From: Kaistella jeonii
Lineage (GTDB): Bacteria > Bacteroidota > Bacteroidia > Flavobacteriales > Weeksellaceae
Assembly: GCF_000812865.1 (NCBI RefSeq)
Contig: NZ_JSYL01000005.1
Coordinates: 1 to 64,000, forward strand
DNA: 64,000 nt
Direction of reading: 5' to 3'
A program made the position numbers and the translations under genes. Below, in pieces: positions 51,437-60,666 of the stretch. The notes beneath the pieces are model-generated. The model saw only the letters and a list, made by a program, of their open reading frames with translations, was not told the origin of the DNA and ran no database searches. The number at the start of each line of letters is the position of its first letter. Position 1 is the stretch's first letter.

Positions 51437-54094
51437 ATGACTTCACAACAAATAAGACAACAGTTTTTAGATTTTTTTAAAGAAAAACGACATCTCATCG
51501 TTCCTTCCGCACCAATTGTGTTGAAAGATGATCCAACTTTGATGTTCTCAAACTCTGGAATGACGCAGTTTAAAGACTATTTTTTAGGATATAAAGAACC
51601 GAAATCTCCAAGAATTGCTGACACCCAAAAATGTTTGAGAGTTTCCGGCAAACACAATGATTTGGACGATGTTGGTCGTGACACGTATCACCACACCATG
51701 TTTGAAATGTTGGGAAACTGGTCTTTCGGCGATTATTTTAAAAAAGAAGCGATTGATTATGCGTGGGAATTGTTGACCGAAGTTTATAAAATTCCGAAAG
51801 AAAATTTATACGTAACTATATTTGAAGGCGATGCATCTGAAAATTTGGATCGTGATAATGATGCTTACAATTTCTGGAAAGCTCATATTTCTGAAGACCG
51901 AATTATCAACGGAAACAAAAAAGATAATTTCTGGGAAATGGGCGAAAGCGGACCTTGTGGACCTTGTTCAGAAATTCATATCGATATTAGAACAGCGGAA
52001 GAAAAAGCCAAAGTTTCCGGTTTAGAATTGGTCAACAACGATCATCCACAAGTGGTAGAAGTCTGGAATCTGGTTTTCATGGAATTTAATAGAAAAGCTG
52101 ATGGAAGCTTAGAGAAATTACCTGCTCGTCACGTTGATACCGGAATGGGATTTGAGCGTCTTTGTATGGCTTTACAAGGAAAGACTTCCAATTATGATAC
52201 CGATGTTTTCACGCCTTTAATTGCAAAAGTAGAAGAGCTTTCAGGAAAAAAATATACTGGAATTTTAGAAGACGAAAAAGATATTGCAATCCGTGTTTTA
52301 GTGGATCATATTCGTGCCGTTTCTTTTGCAATCGCTGATGGACAGTTGCCTTCGAATGGCGGAGCAGGATATGTGATTCGCAGAATTTTGAGAAGAGCGA
52401 TTTCTTATTCTTACCGTTTTTTAGGAATTAAAGAACCTTTCCTTTTTGAATTGGTTGCAGTTTTAAGAAATGAAATGGGCGACTTTTTCCCGGAATTGGT
52501 GAAGCAACAAAAATTGGTTACTGAAGTCATTAAAGAAGAGGAAACATCATTCTTAAAAACGATCGAGCACGGTTTGAAAAGAATCGATCTCATCATCAAC
52601 GAGACCATTTCCAAAAACGAAAAAACGCTTCCCGGAGCTGCAGTTTTTGAATTGTATGATACTTATGGATTTCCCGCAGATTTATCGCGAATTATTGCTG
52701 AAGAAAAGAAGTTGACAGTTGATGAAAAAGGCTTTGATGAAGAAATGGAAAAGCAAAAACAGCGTTCCAAAAAATCATCCGCACAGAAAGTTTATGATTG
52801 GGTTATTCTGGAAGAAAAGGCAGAAGCTTTTGTTGGTTACGACCAGATTGAAACGGAAACCTACATTACAAGATACCGAAAAGTTGAAAATAAAGACGGC
52901 GAATTTTTCCAGATAGTTCTTTCAAAATCTCCTTTCTATCCGGAAGGTGGTGGACAAATCGGTGATAAAGGAATTTTAATTCCAAGTTACGCGGAAGGTT
53001 TTGATATTTCTAAACCTAGGATTTCTGATATCAAAGATTGCACGGAAATCATCGAAGTTTTAGAAACCAGAAAAGAAAATAACCTGATCGTTTCTTTAAT
53101 TAAAGATTTGCCGAAAGATGCAGGTGCTGTATTTTACGCAAAAGTAAACGCATCTGAAAGAAGAAATTCCCAGGCGAATCACTCGGTTACGCATTTGTTG
53201 CATGAAGCTTTGCGCGAAGTTTTAGGAACGCATGTTGAGCAAAAAGGATCTTTTGTAAGTCCGGAATATTTACGTTTTGATTTCTCTCATTTTTCAAAAA
53301 TTAATGAAGAGGATCTGAAATTGGTAGAAGATAAAGTCAATAAAAAAATCAAAGAAAATATTGCTCTTCAAGAATTTCGTGATATTCCAATGACTGAAGC
53401 GATCGAGAAAGGAGCGATGGCACTTTTCGGAGAAAAATATGGCGATAAAGTGCGAATGATCCAGTTTGGTTCTTCGAAAGAATTGTGTGGAGGAACGCAC
53501 GTGAAGTCAACCGGCGAGATCGGCCACTTTAAAATTCAAAATGAAAGTTCTACCGCAGCCGGAATTCGTCGTATTGAAGCGATATCTGGAGATCAATCGT
53601 CTGCGTACTTCAATAATTTGGAAAGCCAGATGAAAGAAATTTCAACTTTATTAAAATCTAAAGATCTTGCAAAATCTGTTCAGAAATTAATGGAGGAAAA
53701 TACTGCTTTAAAATCTGAACTAGAATCCTTTAAAAAAGAAAAGGCAAAAGGTGAAACTGCAAATTGGAAAAATGATTTTATTGAACAATCTGGTAAAAAA
53801 TTGTTGGTCAAAAAAGTTTCTATGGATGCGGGAAGTGTAAAAGACATCGTATTTCAACTGAAAAAAGAAATGCCCAATTCTGTTATCGTAATAATTTCTG
53901 ATGCTGACGAAAAACCAATGATCACCGTTGGAGTTTCTGCAGATTTAGAATCGCAATATCACGCCGGAAACATCGTAAAAGATTTAGCAAAAGAAATCCA
54001 AGGCGGCGGCGGCGGAAATCCCGGATTTGCAACTGCGGGTGGAAAAAATTTAGCAGGAATCGAAAATGCATATCAGAAAGCACTTTCTCTTTAA
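51437..54094 (+). CDS. alaS: Alanyl-tRNA synthetase
   Basis: 885 residues; charges tRNA-Ala. Seen: class II core with motif 1 near SNSGMTQFKDYFLG, motif 2 and 3 regions through GNWSFGDYFKKEAI and ADGQLPSNGGAGYVIRRILRRA, the editing domain with HSVTHLLHEALREVLG and KELCGGTHVKSTGEIG (zinc-binding CxxxH), and the C-terminal C-Ala region with a long helix (MEENTALKSELESFKKEKA) and GGGGNPGFATAGG. Length is standard. Monocistronic, with a terminator shared with the convergent small membrane gene. Confidence 0.97.
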   Translation: MTSQQIRQQFLDFFKEKRHLIVPSAPIVLKDDPTLMFSNSGMTQFKDYFLGYKEPKSPRIADTQKCLRVSGKHNDLDDVGRDTYHHTMFEMLGNWSFGDYFKKEAIDYAWELLTEVYKIPKENLYVTIFEGDASENLDRDNDAYNFWKAHISEDRIINGNKKDNFWEMGESGPCGPCSEIHIDIRTAEEKAKVSGLELVNNDHPQVVEVWNLVFMEFNRKADGSLEKLPARHVDTGMGFERLCMALQGKTSNYDTDVFTPLIAKVEELSGKKYTGILEDEKDIAIRVLVDHIRAVSFAIADGQLPSNGGAGYVIRRILRRAISYSYRFLGIKEPFLFELVAVLRNEMGDFFPELVKQQKLVTEVIKEEETSFLKTIEHGLKRIDLIINETISKNEKTLPGAAVFELYDTYGFPADLSRIIAEEKKLTVDEKGFDEEMEKQKQRSKKSSAQKVYDWVILEEKAEAFVGYDQIETETYITRYRKVENKDGEFFQIVLSKSPFYPEGGGQIGDKGILIPSYAEGFDISKPRISDIKDCTEIIEVLETRKENNLIVSLIKDLPKDAGAVFYAKVNASERRNSQANHSVTHLLHEALREVLGTHVEQKGSFVSPEYLRFDFSHFSKINEEDLKLVEDKVNKKIKENIALQEFRDIPMTEAIEKGAMALFGEKYGDKVRMIQFGSSKELCGGTHVKSTGEIGHFKIQNESSTAAGIRRIEAISGDQSSAYFNNLESQMKEISTLLKSKDLAKSVQKLMEENTALKSELESFKKEKAKGETANWKNDFIEQSGKKLLVKKVSMDAGSVKDIVFQLKKEMPNSVIVIISDADEKPMITVGVSADLESQYHAGNIVKDLAKEIQGGGGGNPGFATAGGKNLAGIENAYQKALSL

Positions 54095-54123
54095 AAATTA
54101 TAGAAAACGCTTATTTTTAGAAC

Positions 54124-54162
54124 AAAAAAATTCCCGGAAAATAACTTTCTGGGAATTTTATA
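54124..54162. terminator. Bidirectional terminator after alaS
   Basis: Stem AAAATTCCC / GGGAATTTT with an inner GAAA/TTTC pair, T-rich on both sides, between convergent genes. Confidence 0.7.
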
Positions 54163-54181
54163 TTTATCAAGAAATTTTTAT

Positions 54182-54421
54182 TTATTTTCTACCACCTCTT
54201 GCAACCAGAGCAATGATGAGAATTAAAACAAGCGCACCAATTATCCAAACTAATGGATTGCTCATCCAATCTCCACCCATCATGTTTCCACCTTTATTCA
54301 CATCGACATCCACTTTTAAATCTGGAGCTTTCTCTTGTGCTTTTACTAAAACTATTGCTAGATTTGCCATAACGGCTACTGTAAAAAATTGAATTTTTGA
54401 AAGTAAATTTGTGCGAGTCAT
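54182..54421 (-). CDS. Small membrane protein, hypothetical
   Basis: 79 residues. Seen: an N-terminal hydrophobic segment ending LVKAQ (possible signal), a charged middle with DVDVNKGGNMMGGDW, and a C-terminal helix (PLVWIIGALVLILIIALVAR). Homologues with this GGNMMG-W...WIIG pattern are common in flavobacteria, from memory, but unnamed. No neighbour suggests a role. Confidence 0.68.
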   Translation of the reverse strand: MTRTNLLSKIQFFTVAVMANLAIVLVKAQEKAPDLKVDVDVNKGGNMMGGDWMSNPLVWIIGALVLILIIALVARGGRK

Positions 54422-54510
54422 GATTTTAAATTTTTATGTTATAAATAACTTTTACCTAAAATCATACCAAAATAGATACGAAGAGATTGCTTTCTTGGAA
54501 AAATTCGCAA

Positions 54511-55005
54511 TTATATTGTAAATTCCATTAAATAATCATCCATTACAAATCCGTTTCCAATATCGAAAATACCTTCTTCATAAACTTTGTAACCCTGAGA
54601 TTCGTAAAAATTTTTAGCGGCATTATCTTTATTGACTTTCAAGATAATTCGATTGTCTGCATTTGAAGCAACTTCTTCTTTTAAAAAGTTCATGCCTTCT
54701 TTTCCGATATTTTTTCCTTTTGCTTCTGGCAATAAATAAATGCGGTGAAGTTTAGTAGTCTTTCCTTCGTAATGAAGTTCAAAACCTATGAATCCAACTA
54801 TCTGATCTTCATTGATAATTAAATAATAATGATAATTGCTATTTTTTATTTGCGTAGAAATGACTGCTGAAGAATACATTTCAGACAACATATAATCAAT
54901 TTGCTTTGTCGAAAGAATATTTTTGTACGCCGAATTCCAGGATTTTTCTGCCAACTCGCGAATGAGCGGAATATCTTTTTCCGTAGCTTTTTGAAATGAC
55001 GTCAT
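54511..55005 (-). CDS. GNAT-family N-acetyltransferase
   Basis: 164 residues. Seen: KDIPLIRELAEKSWNSAYKN, then the acetyl-CoA loop LHRIYLLPEAKGKNIGKEGM (about 91-110) and NKDNAAKNFYESQGYKVYEEG near the end. The R/Q-x-x-G-x-A/G loop reads AKGKNIG. Substrate unknown. It starts 16 bp after the metallophosphoesterase gene stops, so the two are co-transcribed. Confidence 0.9.
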   Translation of the reverse strand: MTSFQKATEKDIPLIRELAEKSWNSAYKNILSTKQIDYMLSEMYSSAVISTQIKNSNYHYYLIINEDQIVGFIGFELHYEGKTTKLHRIYLLPEAKGKNIGKEGMNFLKEEVASNADNRIILKVNKDNAAKNFYESQGYKVYEEGIFDIGNGFVMDDYLMEFTI

Positions 55006-55021
55006 GCTATTTAATTTAAAA

Positions 55022-56233
55022 TTAACTTAATTCAATCAAAGTAATTTCGGGTTCTATTCCGACTCTTCCAGGATACGCAATTACGCCAAATCCACGATTT
55101 ACATAGAGGTTTTTTCCTTCACTTTCATATAAATCAGCCCATTTTTTATAACGAAACTGAACAGGTGACCAACGAACATTTTTCAAATCTAAACCAAACT
55201 GCATTCCGTGAGTATGTCCAGAAAGCGTGAGTTGCACATTCGATGGATGTTTTTTCACAATCTCATCAAAATGCGTAGGATCGTGGCTCATCAATATTTT
55301 GGCAGCTTCTGCAGGAATTCCGAAACTTGCTTTTTCTAAATCTCCATATTGTGGGAATGGTTTCAAACCCCAATTTTCAACGCCTAAAATATAGAGTTTT
55401 TCGCCATTTTTTTCGATGATCCGATGTTCATTTCGCAGCATTTCAAATCCAGCTTCTTTTTGGAGGGCTATTAAATTAGGAATGTTCTGCGCTTTTTCTT
55501 CTGCAGATTTCCATTCTCCATAATCGCCATAATCATGATTTCCCAGGATAGAAAGTTTTCCGTCTTTCGATTTGATTGTGGAAAATAATGGAACAAAAGG
55601 TTTGAATTCTTCTGCATAATTATTCACCATATCACCCGTAAATAATATCAAATCGGCGTTTTGTTCATTGATCAAATTGATGGCTTTCTGTAATTTTTCG
55701 GGATGAAAAAAACTTCCGCTGTGAACATCAGAAATCTGAATAATTTTATAACCTTTGAAACTTGCGGGCAATCCTGCGATTTTAAGTTTTACTCTTCTGA
55801 CACTGTGACGGTATTTTCCAAAGATGATTCCATCAATAAAAAGTCCTGCGAGGATTGCTGCACTTCCTAAACCGATCAGACTCAAAAATTTTCTTCTCTC
55901 TGGAAAGTGATTTGCTTCCGGTGTAAAAGTGGATAAACCAAAACGTAAAACTCTAAGGAAATCTTCTGCTAGTAAAAAAAATAAAACGAAGAATTTTGGC
56001 AATATGAAAATTAAAAATACTGAAGTAATAATCTGAATACGATGATGATCCCGATCTGATTTTTTAAAAGTTAAAAGCTCATAAATGAAAAAACCATAAA
56101 CCAAAAGGGTAATGGCCCAATATCCGATTCGTAATCCTGTATTAGAAGTGATGGTTTTAAAGGCTTGATAAATGTAAAATTCCAGAAGGAAAATGAGTCC
56201 TGTAAATATTAGAAAATTTCTTTGTATGTTCAT
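55022..56233 (-). CDS. Membrane-anchored metallophosphoesterase
   Basis: 403 residues. Seen: four N-terminal membrane helices (about 7-25, 34-52, 65-88, 120-140), then a calcineurin-like domain with QISDVHSGSFF (D-x-H), FTGDMVNNY, LGNHDYGDYGEW, and LSGHTHGMQFG. All metal ligands are present. Known: the YkuE-like group hydrolyses UDP-diacylglucosamine or related phosphoesters in some bacteria. Substrate here not known. Confidence 0.9.
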   Translation of the reverse strand: MNIQRNFLIFTGLIFLLEFYIYQAFKTITSNTGLRIGYWAITLLVYGFFIYELLTFKKSDRDHHRIQIITSVFLIFILPKFFVLFFLLAEDFLRVLRFGLSTFTPEANHFPERRKFLSLIGLGSAAILAGLFIDGIIFGKYRHSVRRVKLKIAGLPASFKGYKIIQISDVHSGSFFHPEKLQKAINLINEQNADLILFTGDMVNNYAEEFKPFVPLFSTIKSKDGKLSILGNHDYGDYGEWKSAEEKAQNIPNLIALQKEAGFEMLRNEHRIIEKNGEKLYILGVENWGLKPFPQYGDLEKASFGIPAEAAKILMSHDPTHFDEIVKKHPSNVQLTLSGHTHGMQFGLDLKNVRWSPVQFRYKKWADLYESEGKNLYVNRGFGVIAYPGRVGIEPEITLIELS

Positions 56234-56346
56234 ATAGCAGTTTGAGAAGACCCTTTGAAGATGTTTTTATAGAGGTCAAAAATAGAGTTAAATTAAAAAA
56301 GCACAAAATTATTTTTTGCGCTTTTATCTATTTTATTGATAGGTTT

Positions 56347-57414
56347 TTATGGAAACCGATAAACAATGGCGTTAATGTTCATACCGGCACCTACAGAAGT
56401 AAAGACAATGTTGCTTTTTTCTTTGAAAGTGTGACCTTCTAATTTTCCTTTAATAATGAGGTCAAACATCGTTGGAATAGTTGCTACAGAGGAATTTCCC
56501 AATTCCTGTATGGTCATTGGTGAAATTGCGTGGTCGTAATCTGATCTCCCATACAGTTTATGAAGTCTGGAAATCATGGCATAATCCATTTTTGCATTAG
56601 CTTGATGGATAAGGATTTTATCGATATCATCTAATGTTAATCCTGCTTTATCGATGGTTTCTTTTATTGCCTCTGGAACGTTTTTCAAGGCATATTCATA
56701 AATTTTTCGTCCATGCATTCTGATGTAAAGCGGTCTTCTGTCCTCATCTAATTTTAGAGAAGGAGCGTGTTCCAGATAATTCAGTTCGGAATCATTATCA
56801 CAAATAGTGCAATCCGCAATAATTCCTACCGTTTCATCGTCTGTAGCTTTCACTACTACAGCTCCGGCTCCATCTGCGAAAATCATTCTGTTTCGGTCAA
56901 ACGGATCGGTAACCCGACTCAATGTTTCAGAACCAACGACCAGTATTAATTTCGCTTTTTTTGCTTTTATTAAAGTATCTGCCAAAATCATGGCTTCAAC
57001 CCAACCTGGACAACCGAAGATCATATCATAATTTACACATCGTCTGTTCTTAATTCCGAGTTTATTTTTCACTCTTGCAGACATCGACGGCATGAAATTC
57101 GTCATTCCATCTTTGTTTACTTCGCCGAAATTACTGGCATAGATAATATATTCTAAATCTTCCTGATCGATTTTTGCATCTTCGATGGCTTCTTTTGCCG
57201 CGCGGAAACCTAGATCTGAATTGAATTCGTCATCTTCAAGATAGCGTCTGTTCTCAATTTCTGTAATTTCTACAAATTTCTGAATGACTTCTTCATTAGG
57301 TTTATTAATTTTTTCACCTTCATCGGTGTAGAAAACAGAGTCTTTGAAATATTCTCTGCCGATGATTTTGGTCGGAAGATAACTCCCGGAACCTATAATG
57401 ATTGTATTAGGCAT
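56347..57414 (-). CDS. 3-oxoacyl-ACP synthase III (FabH/KASIII)-like protein
   Basis: 355 residues. Seen: the thiolase-fold catalytic triad, Cys in MIFGCPGWVEAM (about 127), His in ILIHQANAKM (about 259) and Asn in QELGNSSVATIP (about 303). A short insertion after residue 25 (DEGEKINKPNEE) is typical of the DarB/BioZ-like branch rather than fatty-acid FabH. Known: such enzymes start fatty acids or make dialkylresorcinols; no partner genes lie next to it. It diverges from the menG operon with paired promoter boxes. Confidence 0.88.
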   Translation of the reverse strand: MPNTIIIGSGSYLPTKIIGREYFKDSVFYTDEGEKINKPNEEVIQKFVEITEIENRRYLEDDEFNSDLGFRAAKEAIEDAKIDQEDLEYIIYASNFGEVNKDGMTNFMPSMSARVKNKLGIKNRRCVNYDMIFGCPGWVEAMILADTLIKAKKAKLILVVGSETLSRVTDPFDRNRMIFADGAGAVVVKATDDETVGIIADCTICDNDSELNYLEHAPSLKLDEDRRPLYIRMHGRKIYEYALKNVPEAIKETIDKAGLTLDDIDKILIHQANAKMDYAMISRLHKLYGRSDYDHAISPMTIQELGNSSVATIPTMFDLIIKGKLEGHTFKEKSNIVFTSVGAGMNINAIVYRFP

Positions 57415-57437
57415 ATTTTAACTTGAAAAATTTAAGG

Positions 57438-57445
57438 CAAAGTTA
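57438..57445 (-). promoter_or_regulatory. TAnnTTTG promoter box of the KASIII-like gene
   Basis: TAACTTTG on the minus strand, 23 bases before the ATG at 57414. It faces the operon promoter box 38 bp away. Confidence 0.65.
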
Positions 57446-57483
57446 AGAATTAATATTGTATCGTCTTAAAACAAAATTATTAT

Positions 57484-57491
57484 TAAATTTG
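57484..57491 (+). promoter_or_regulatory. TAnnTTTG promoter box of the menG-porT operon
   Basis: TAAATTTG followed by CAAAAG, 24 bases before the first ATG of the operon. Confidence 0.7.
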
Positions 57492-57515
57492 CAAAAGTTT
57501 TTTTAGAACAACTTT

Positions 57516-58085
57516 ATGAAAATCAGTGCTTCCACGAAAGGTTTGATCATTTCCCTTCTCACCGTAATTTCCGCTTTCGGAATTTACTTTCTGTTTTTGG
57601 CGAAAAAGAATAGTTTTTTGGTAGATAATCCTACAGAAAATACTTTTTACTTTAAAATTAATGATGGCAAAGAAGCAATTATTGCCGCTGGACAAAACGT
57701 AACCGTTGATCTTAACAAAGGCAAAAACCAGATCAAAGTCTTCGACGCAAACAAAAAATTGCTTTACGATTCTGCATTTGTCGTTAATAAAGTTCGCGGC
57801 TTACTCAATATTGCTCATCAGGATTATTATGTCAACGAACAGTTTTACGGCTATAATTTAAATAAAGATTCTCTCATTGCTGCCAGAAAAGCTACGGAGA
57901 TCGATGGTAAAAATTACGTGAATACGCCGAAGCGATTTAATAAACTGTACACCGATGATTTTTATTATAATGTAGACGAAGATTACGATAAAGTAGTAAA
58001 AAATGTACAGAAAGTTGAATCTAGAAGCAAAATCTTCCGCAAACAGGATTTTTTGAATTACTACAAAGAATATTATAAATTTTAA
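57516..58085 (+). CDS. Membrane-anchored protein of unknown function before menG
   Basis: 189 residues. Seen: one N-terminal helix (about 9-28, GLIISLLTVISAFGIYFLFL), then a soluble part with DNPTENTFYFKINDGKEAIIAAGQNVTVDLNKGKNQIKVFD, a beta-sandwich-like start, and an acidic tyrosine-rich tail (DDFYYNVDEDYDKVV). I do not recognise a named family. It opens the menG-porT operon, with 10 bp to menG. Confidence 0.72.
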   Translation: MKISASTKGLIISLLTVISAFGIYFLFLAKKNSFLVDNPTENTFYFKINDGKEAIIAAGQNVTVDLNKGKNQIKVFDANKKLLYDSAFVVNKVRGLLNIAHQDYYVNEQFYGYNLNKDSLIAARKATEIDGKNYVNTPKRFNKLYTDDFYYNVDEDYDKVVKNVQKVESRSKIFRKQDFLNYYKEYYKF

Positions 58086-58095
58086 ATAAAGTATT

Positions 58096-58815
58096 TTGAA
58101 TCAAGTTACCCCATATAATACAGAAGCAGGAAAAAAGAAAGAAGTCGAGGAAATGTTCGACAATATTGCTCCGAAATATGATCTGTTGAACCATGTTCTT
58201 TCCATGAAAATTGATGTTCTTTGGAGAAATACTTTGGTAAAATGGATGAATAAAGATGAACCTAAAGAAGTCCTCGACGTTGCCACAGGAACCGCCGACT
58301 TGGCGATTGCGGTACAGAAAGAAACCGGTGCTAAAGTCGTAGGACTTGATTTGTCGCAGTTGATGTTAAACGTTGGTATCGATAAAATTAAAAAACTTAA
58401 ATTAGACGACCAGATTAGCATGGAAAAAGGCGACGCTGAAAACTTGCGCTTCGAAAGCAATAAATTCGATTCGGTTTGCGTTGCATTTGGAGTTCGTAAT
58501 TTCGAGAATCTGGAGAAAGGATTAGCAGAATTAAGAAGAGTAGTAAAGGAAAATAAAAGCGTTTATATTCTTGAGTTTTCAAAAGTAGAAGGTTTTTTAG
58601 GTCCTTTCTATCAATTTTATTTTAAAAATATTTTGCCGCAAATAGGCAAATTAGTTTCCAAAGACAACAGAGCTTATACCTATCTTCCGGATTCGGTAAA
58701 CGCTTTTCCTTTTGGAGAAAAAATGAAAAATATCCTTTTGAACACAGGTTTTAAAAACGTAGAGTATAAAAAATTGAGTTTCGGCATCGCAACGATTTAT
58801 AAGGCAACCAAATAA
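58096..58815 (+). CDS. menG: Demethylmenaquinone methyltransferase (UbiE/MenG)
   Basis: 239 residues; last step of menaquinone synthesis, methylating demethylmenaquinone with S-adenosylmethionine. Seen: VEEMFDNIAPKYDLLNHVLSMKID (about 17-40), motif I VLDVATGTADLAIAV (about 60-74), the UbiE signature FDSVCVAFGVRNFENL and EFSKVEGF. The start is a TTG at 58096, since the family's N-terminal text (NQVTPY) begins there and no ATG precedes it in frame. Operon with porT, two bases on. Confidence 0.95.
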   Translation: MNQVTPYNTEAGKKKEVEEMFDNIAPKYDLLNHVLSMKIDVLWRNTLVKWMNKDEPKEVLDVATGTADLAIAVQKETGAKVVGLDLSQLMLNVGIDKIKKLKLDDQISMEKGDAENLRFESNKFDSVCVAFGVRNFENLEKGLAELRRVVKENKSVYILEFSKVEGFLGPFYQFYFKNILPQIGKLVSKDNRAYTYLPDSVNAFPFGEKMKNILLNTGFKNVEYKKLSFGIATIYKATK

Positions 58816-58816
58816 T

Positions 58817-59602
58817 ATGTGGAAAACAGTATTGAAGACTAATATCATTATAGCAATTTGTTTTGCGACAATTGCGAATGCTCAACTTTTTCGTACCAAA
58901 GACCGAATGGATAATCTGGAAGGATTTGATAATCAGAAATTCAGTTACGGTTTTTATCTTGCCGGAAATAATTTTGATTACAAATTAGTTCTCGATCCCA
59001 GGTTTGGAATGAATGGTCAGAAAAGTTTGGTGCAAACCAAATCTTCTTACAGTTTTGGTGCAGGACTGATCGGGAAATTTCGTTTGAATGATAATTTCGA
59101 TTTGAGATTTGAACCAGGACTACAATTTGTTGAACGAGAAATATTTTTCGATACTCAATCTAACGACCAGTTTCAAGCCGGAACTCCAGCAAACGCACCT
59201 TTTACACCAAGACCATTGACCGACGCAGATAAATTAAGAACGGTAAAATCAACTTATGTAGATCTTCCTTTGTTGATAGAAGTTCATGGTGACCGATGGT
59301 ATAATTCTCGTCCTTACGCCGCCGCAGGAGTGAACTGGATGATGAATCTTCAGTCAAACAGTACCGCTCCAGATGATAATGCACAAGGATTATTCCGGAC
59401 CACAACAAGTAATTTTGCATGGTCTGCAGAAATTGGGATCCAGTTTTATTTCAGCAGATTTAAATTAACGCCAGGTTTTCGTGGAACCTTCATGATGAAT
59501 GACGAAATGGTTGCCGATAATCCGGGAACTCCACCTTATTGGTCGGCTGCAATCTCGAGTGCGAAAACCAGAGCTTTGATGTTTGTTCTTAAATTTGAAT
59601 AA
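58817..59602 (+). CDS. porT: T9SS outer-membrane protein PorT
   Basis: 261 residues; part of the type IX secretion machine in the outer membrane. Seen: signal peptide (about 1-22), then an eight-stranded-barrel pattern with FSYGFYLAGNNFDYKLVLDP, GLIGKFRLNDNFDLRFEPGLQFVERE, TYVDLPLLIEVHGDRWYNSRPYAAAG and a final aromatic residue (LMFVLKFE). The menG-porT order is the usual flavobacterial context. With the T9SS-tailed protein at the right edge, it shows this genome has the system. Confidence 0.9.
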   Translation: MWKTVLKTNIIIAICFATIANAQLFRTKDRMDNLEGFDNQKFSYGFYLAGNNFDYKLVLDPRFGMNGQKSLVQTKSSYSFGAGLIGKFRLNDNFDLRFEPGLQFVEREIFFDTQSNDQFQAGTPANAPFTPRPLTDADKLRTVKSTYVDLPLLIEVHGDRWYNSRPYAAAGVNWMMNLQSNSTAPDDNAQGLFRTTTSNFAWSAEIGIQFYFSRFKLTPGFRGTFMMNDEMVADNPGTPPYWSAAISSAKTRALMFVLKFE

Positions 59603-59713
59603 AAAAACTAAAATATTTACGAAAGAGGAGGCGAACATCGCTTTCTCTTTTTTTTATTTCAACATATTCGGAAATTAGTCCTGAATAATCCATCAATTCA
59701 AATTAAAATTTTA

Positions 59714-59721
59714 TATTTTTG
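59714..59721 (+). promoter_or_regulatory. TAnnTTTG promoter box of the coiled-coil/zapA pair
   Basis: TATTTTTG followed by CTAAAT, 30 bases before the first ATG. Confidence 0.65.
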
Positions 59722-59751
59722 CTAAATAGTTAGAATTAATTAAGCCTGAAA

Positions 59752-60054
59752 ATGCTCAAAGATTTAGATAATAGTTTTTCGGTTTTAGAAAAGAGGATTT
59801 TGAATGTAACAAAGAACTATCAAAACCTTACCGAAGAGTATTTAGAATTGTCCCGAGAGCATGATGAACTGAAGAAGAAATACGAAGAGGAAAGAAAAAA
59901 CAATCAGGTTTTAGCAGAAGAACAAAAGAAAATAAAGCTTTATTCAGCAATATCAGGAAATCCAGACCATAATCGATTGATGAAAAACCATATCAACAGG
60001 TTAATAAAAGAAGTGGATCATTGTATTGCAGAACTTCAAAACAGCGGATTGTAA
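59752..60054 (+). CDS. Coiled-coil protein paired with ZapA
   Basis: 100 residues, almost wholly a heptad-rich helix (SVLEKRILNVTKNYQNLTEEYLELSREHDELKKKYEEERK) followed by a conserved tail HNRLMKNHINRLIKEVDHCIAELQNSG. Its TAA shares a base with the ATG of zapA, so the two are translationally coupled. Known: flavobacteria usually carry such a gene before zapA, with ZapB-like size, but I cannot call it ZapB from sequence alone. Confidence 0.85.
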   Translation: MLKDLDNSFSVLEKRILNVTKNYQNLTEEYLELSREHDELKKKYEEERKNNQVLAEEQKKIKLYSAISGNPDHNRLMKNHINRLIKEVDHCIAELQNSGL

Positions 60055-60341
60055 TGGAAGTAAGAAGAATTACCATCAACATTGCCGGAAGAAACTACCC
60101 GCTGAATGTTCCTGCCGCAGAAGAGGAAACTCTTCGGAAAGTGGGAAAAAGTATTGAAGCGATGATTAAAGATTTTGAACAGAATTTTGACGTGAGAGAT
60201 AAACAGGATGCTTTAGCAATGTGTGCCTTAAAATTAGGAACCAATGCCGAAGTTTCACAGATCACGAACGAAAAAAATATATTAGCTTCCAACGAAAGAT
60301 TAATACAGATTAATCAAATGCTGGAGGAGCTGGAAAAGTAG
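60054..60341 (+). CDS. zapA: Cell division protein ZapA
   Basis: 95 residues; cross-links FtsZ filaments at the division site. Start at the ATG overlapping the previous stop (60054). Seen: an N-terminal fold with VRRITINIAGRNYPLNVPAAEEETLRKVGKSIEAMI and a C-terminal coiled helix DALAMCALKLGTNAEVSQITNEKNILASNERLIQINQMLEELEK. Length and both parts fit the family. Followed by the 6S-like RNA gene. Confidence 0.93.
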   Translation: MEVRRITINIAGRNYPLNVPAAEEETLRKVGKSIEAMIKDFEQNFDVRDKQDALAMCALKLGTNAEVSQITNEKNILASNERLIQINQMLEELEK

Positions 60342-60354
60342 ATTTTTCTTTTCC

Positions 60355-60536
60355 GGAAAATAACTGCCTACAATAGTTCTAACACATTACAGGTAAACTC
60401 AACGCTATACAATTGCCGAACGAATGTTTATTTAATGGCGCGCCGACTTGCTCGGATTACAGAAAATAAAAAAAAGTTCAAATCGTGTTGATAAGGAGTT
60501 TACTCTATATCTTGAACTATTGTGGGCTTTTTTTTG
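60355..60536 (+). ncRNA. ssrS: 6S-like RNA (6S-Flavo type)
   Basis: Seen: the outer ends pair over 14 bp, GCCTACAATAGTTC (60366-60379) with GAACTATTGTGGGC (60514-60527, one G-U), and GTAAACTC further in pairs with GAGTTTAC. The centre is largely open with AT-rich arms and GGCGCGCC, and eight T follow the closing stem. A near-match promoter box (TAGATTTT) overlaps the zapA stop. Known: a flavobacterial 6S RNA type is catalogued, and zapA-ssrS order is widespread. It would bind RNA polymerase holoenzyme. Confidence 0.75.
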
Positions 60537-60666
60537 CGTAAAAAATTGATTTTAAGGGCGAATTAACTTTTAAAAAATATAAATGAATTAACATTATGTG
60601 TGCGAAATTAGAACTGCATACATTCAACTTTAAATATAAAATTATGAACTATAAAACTAAACATAT

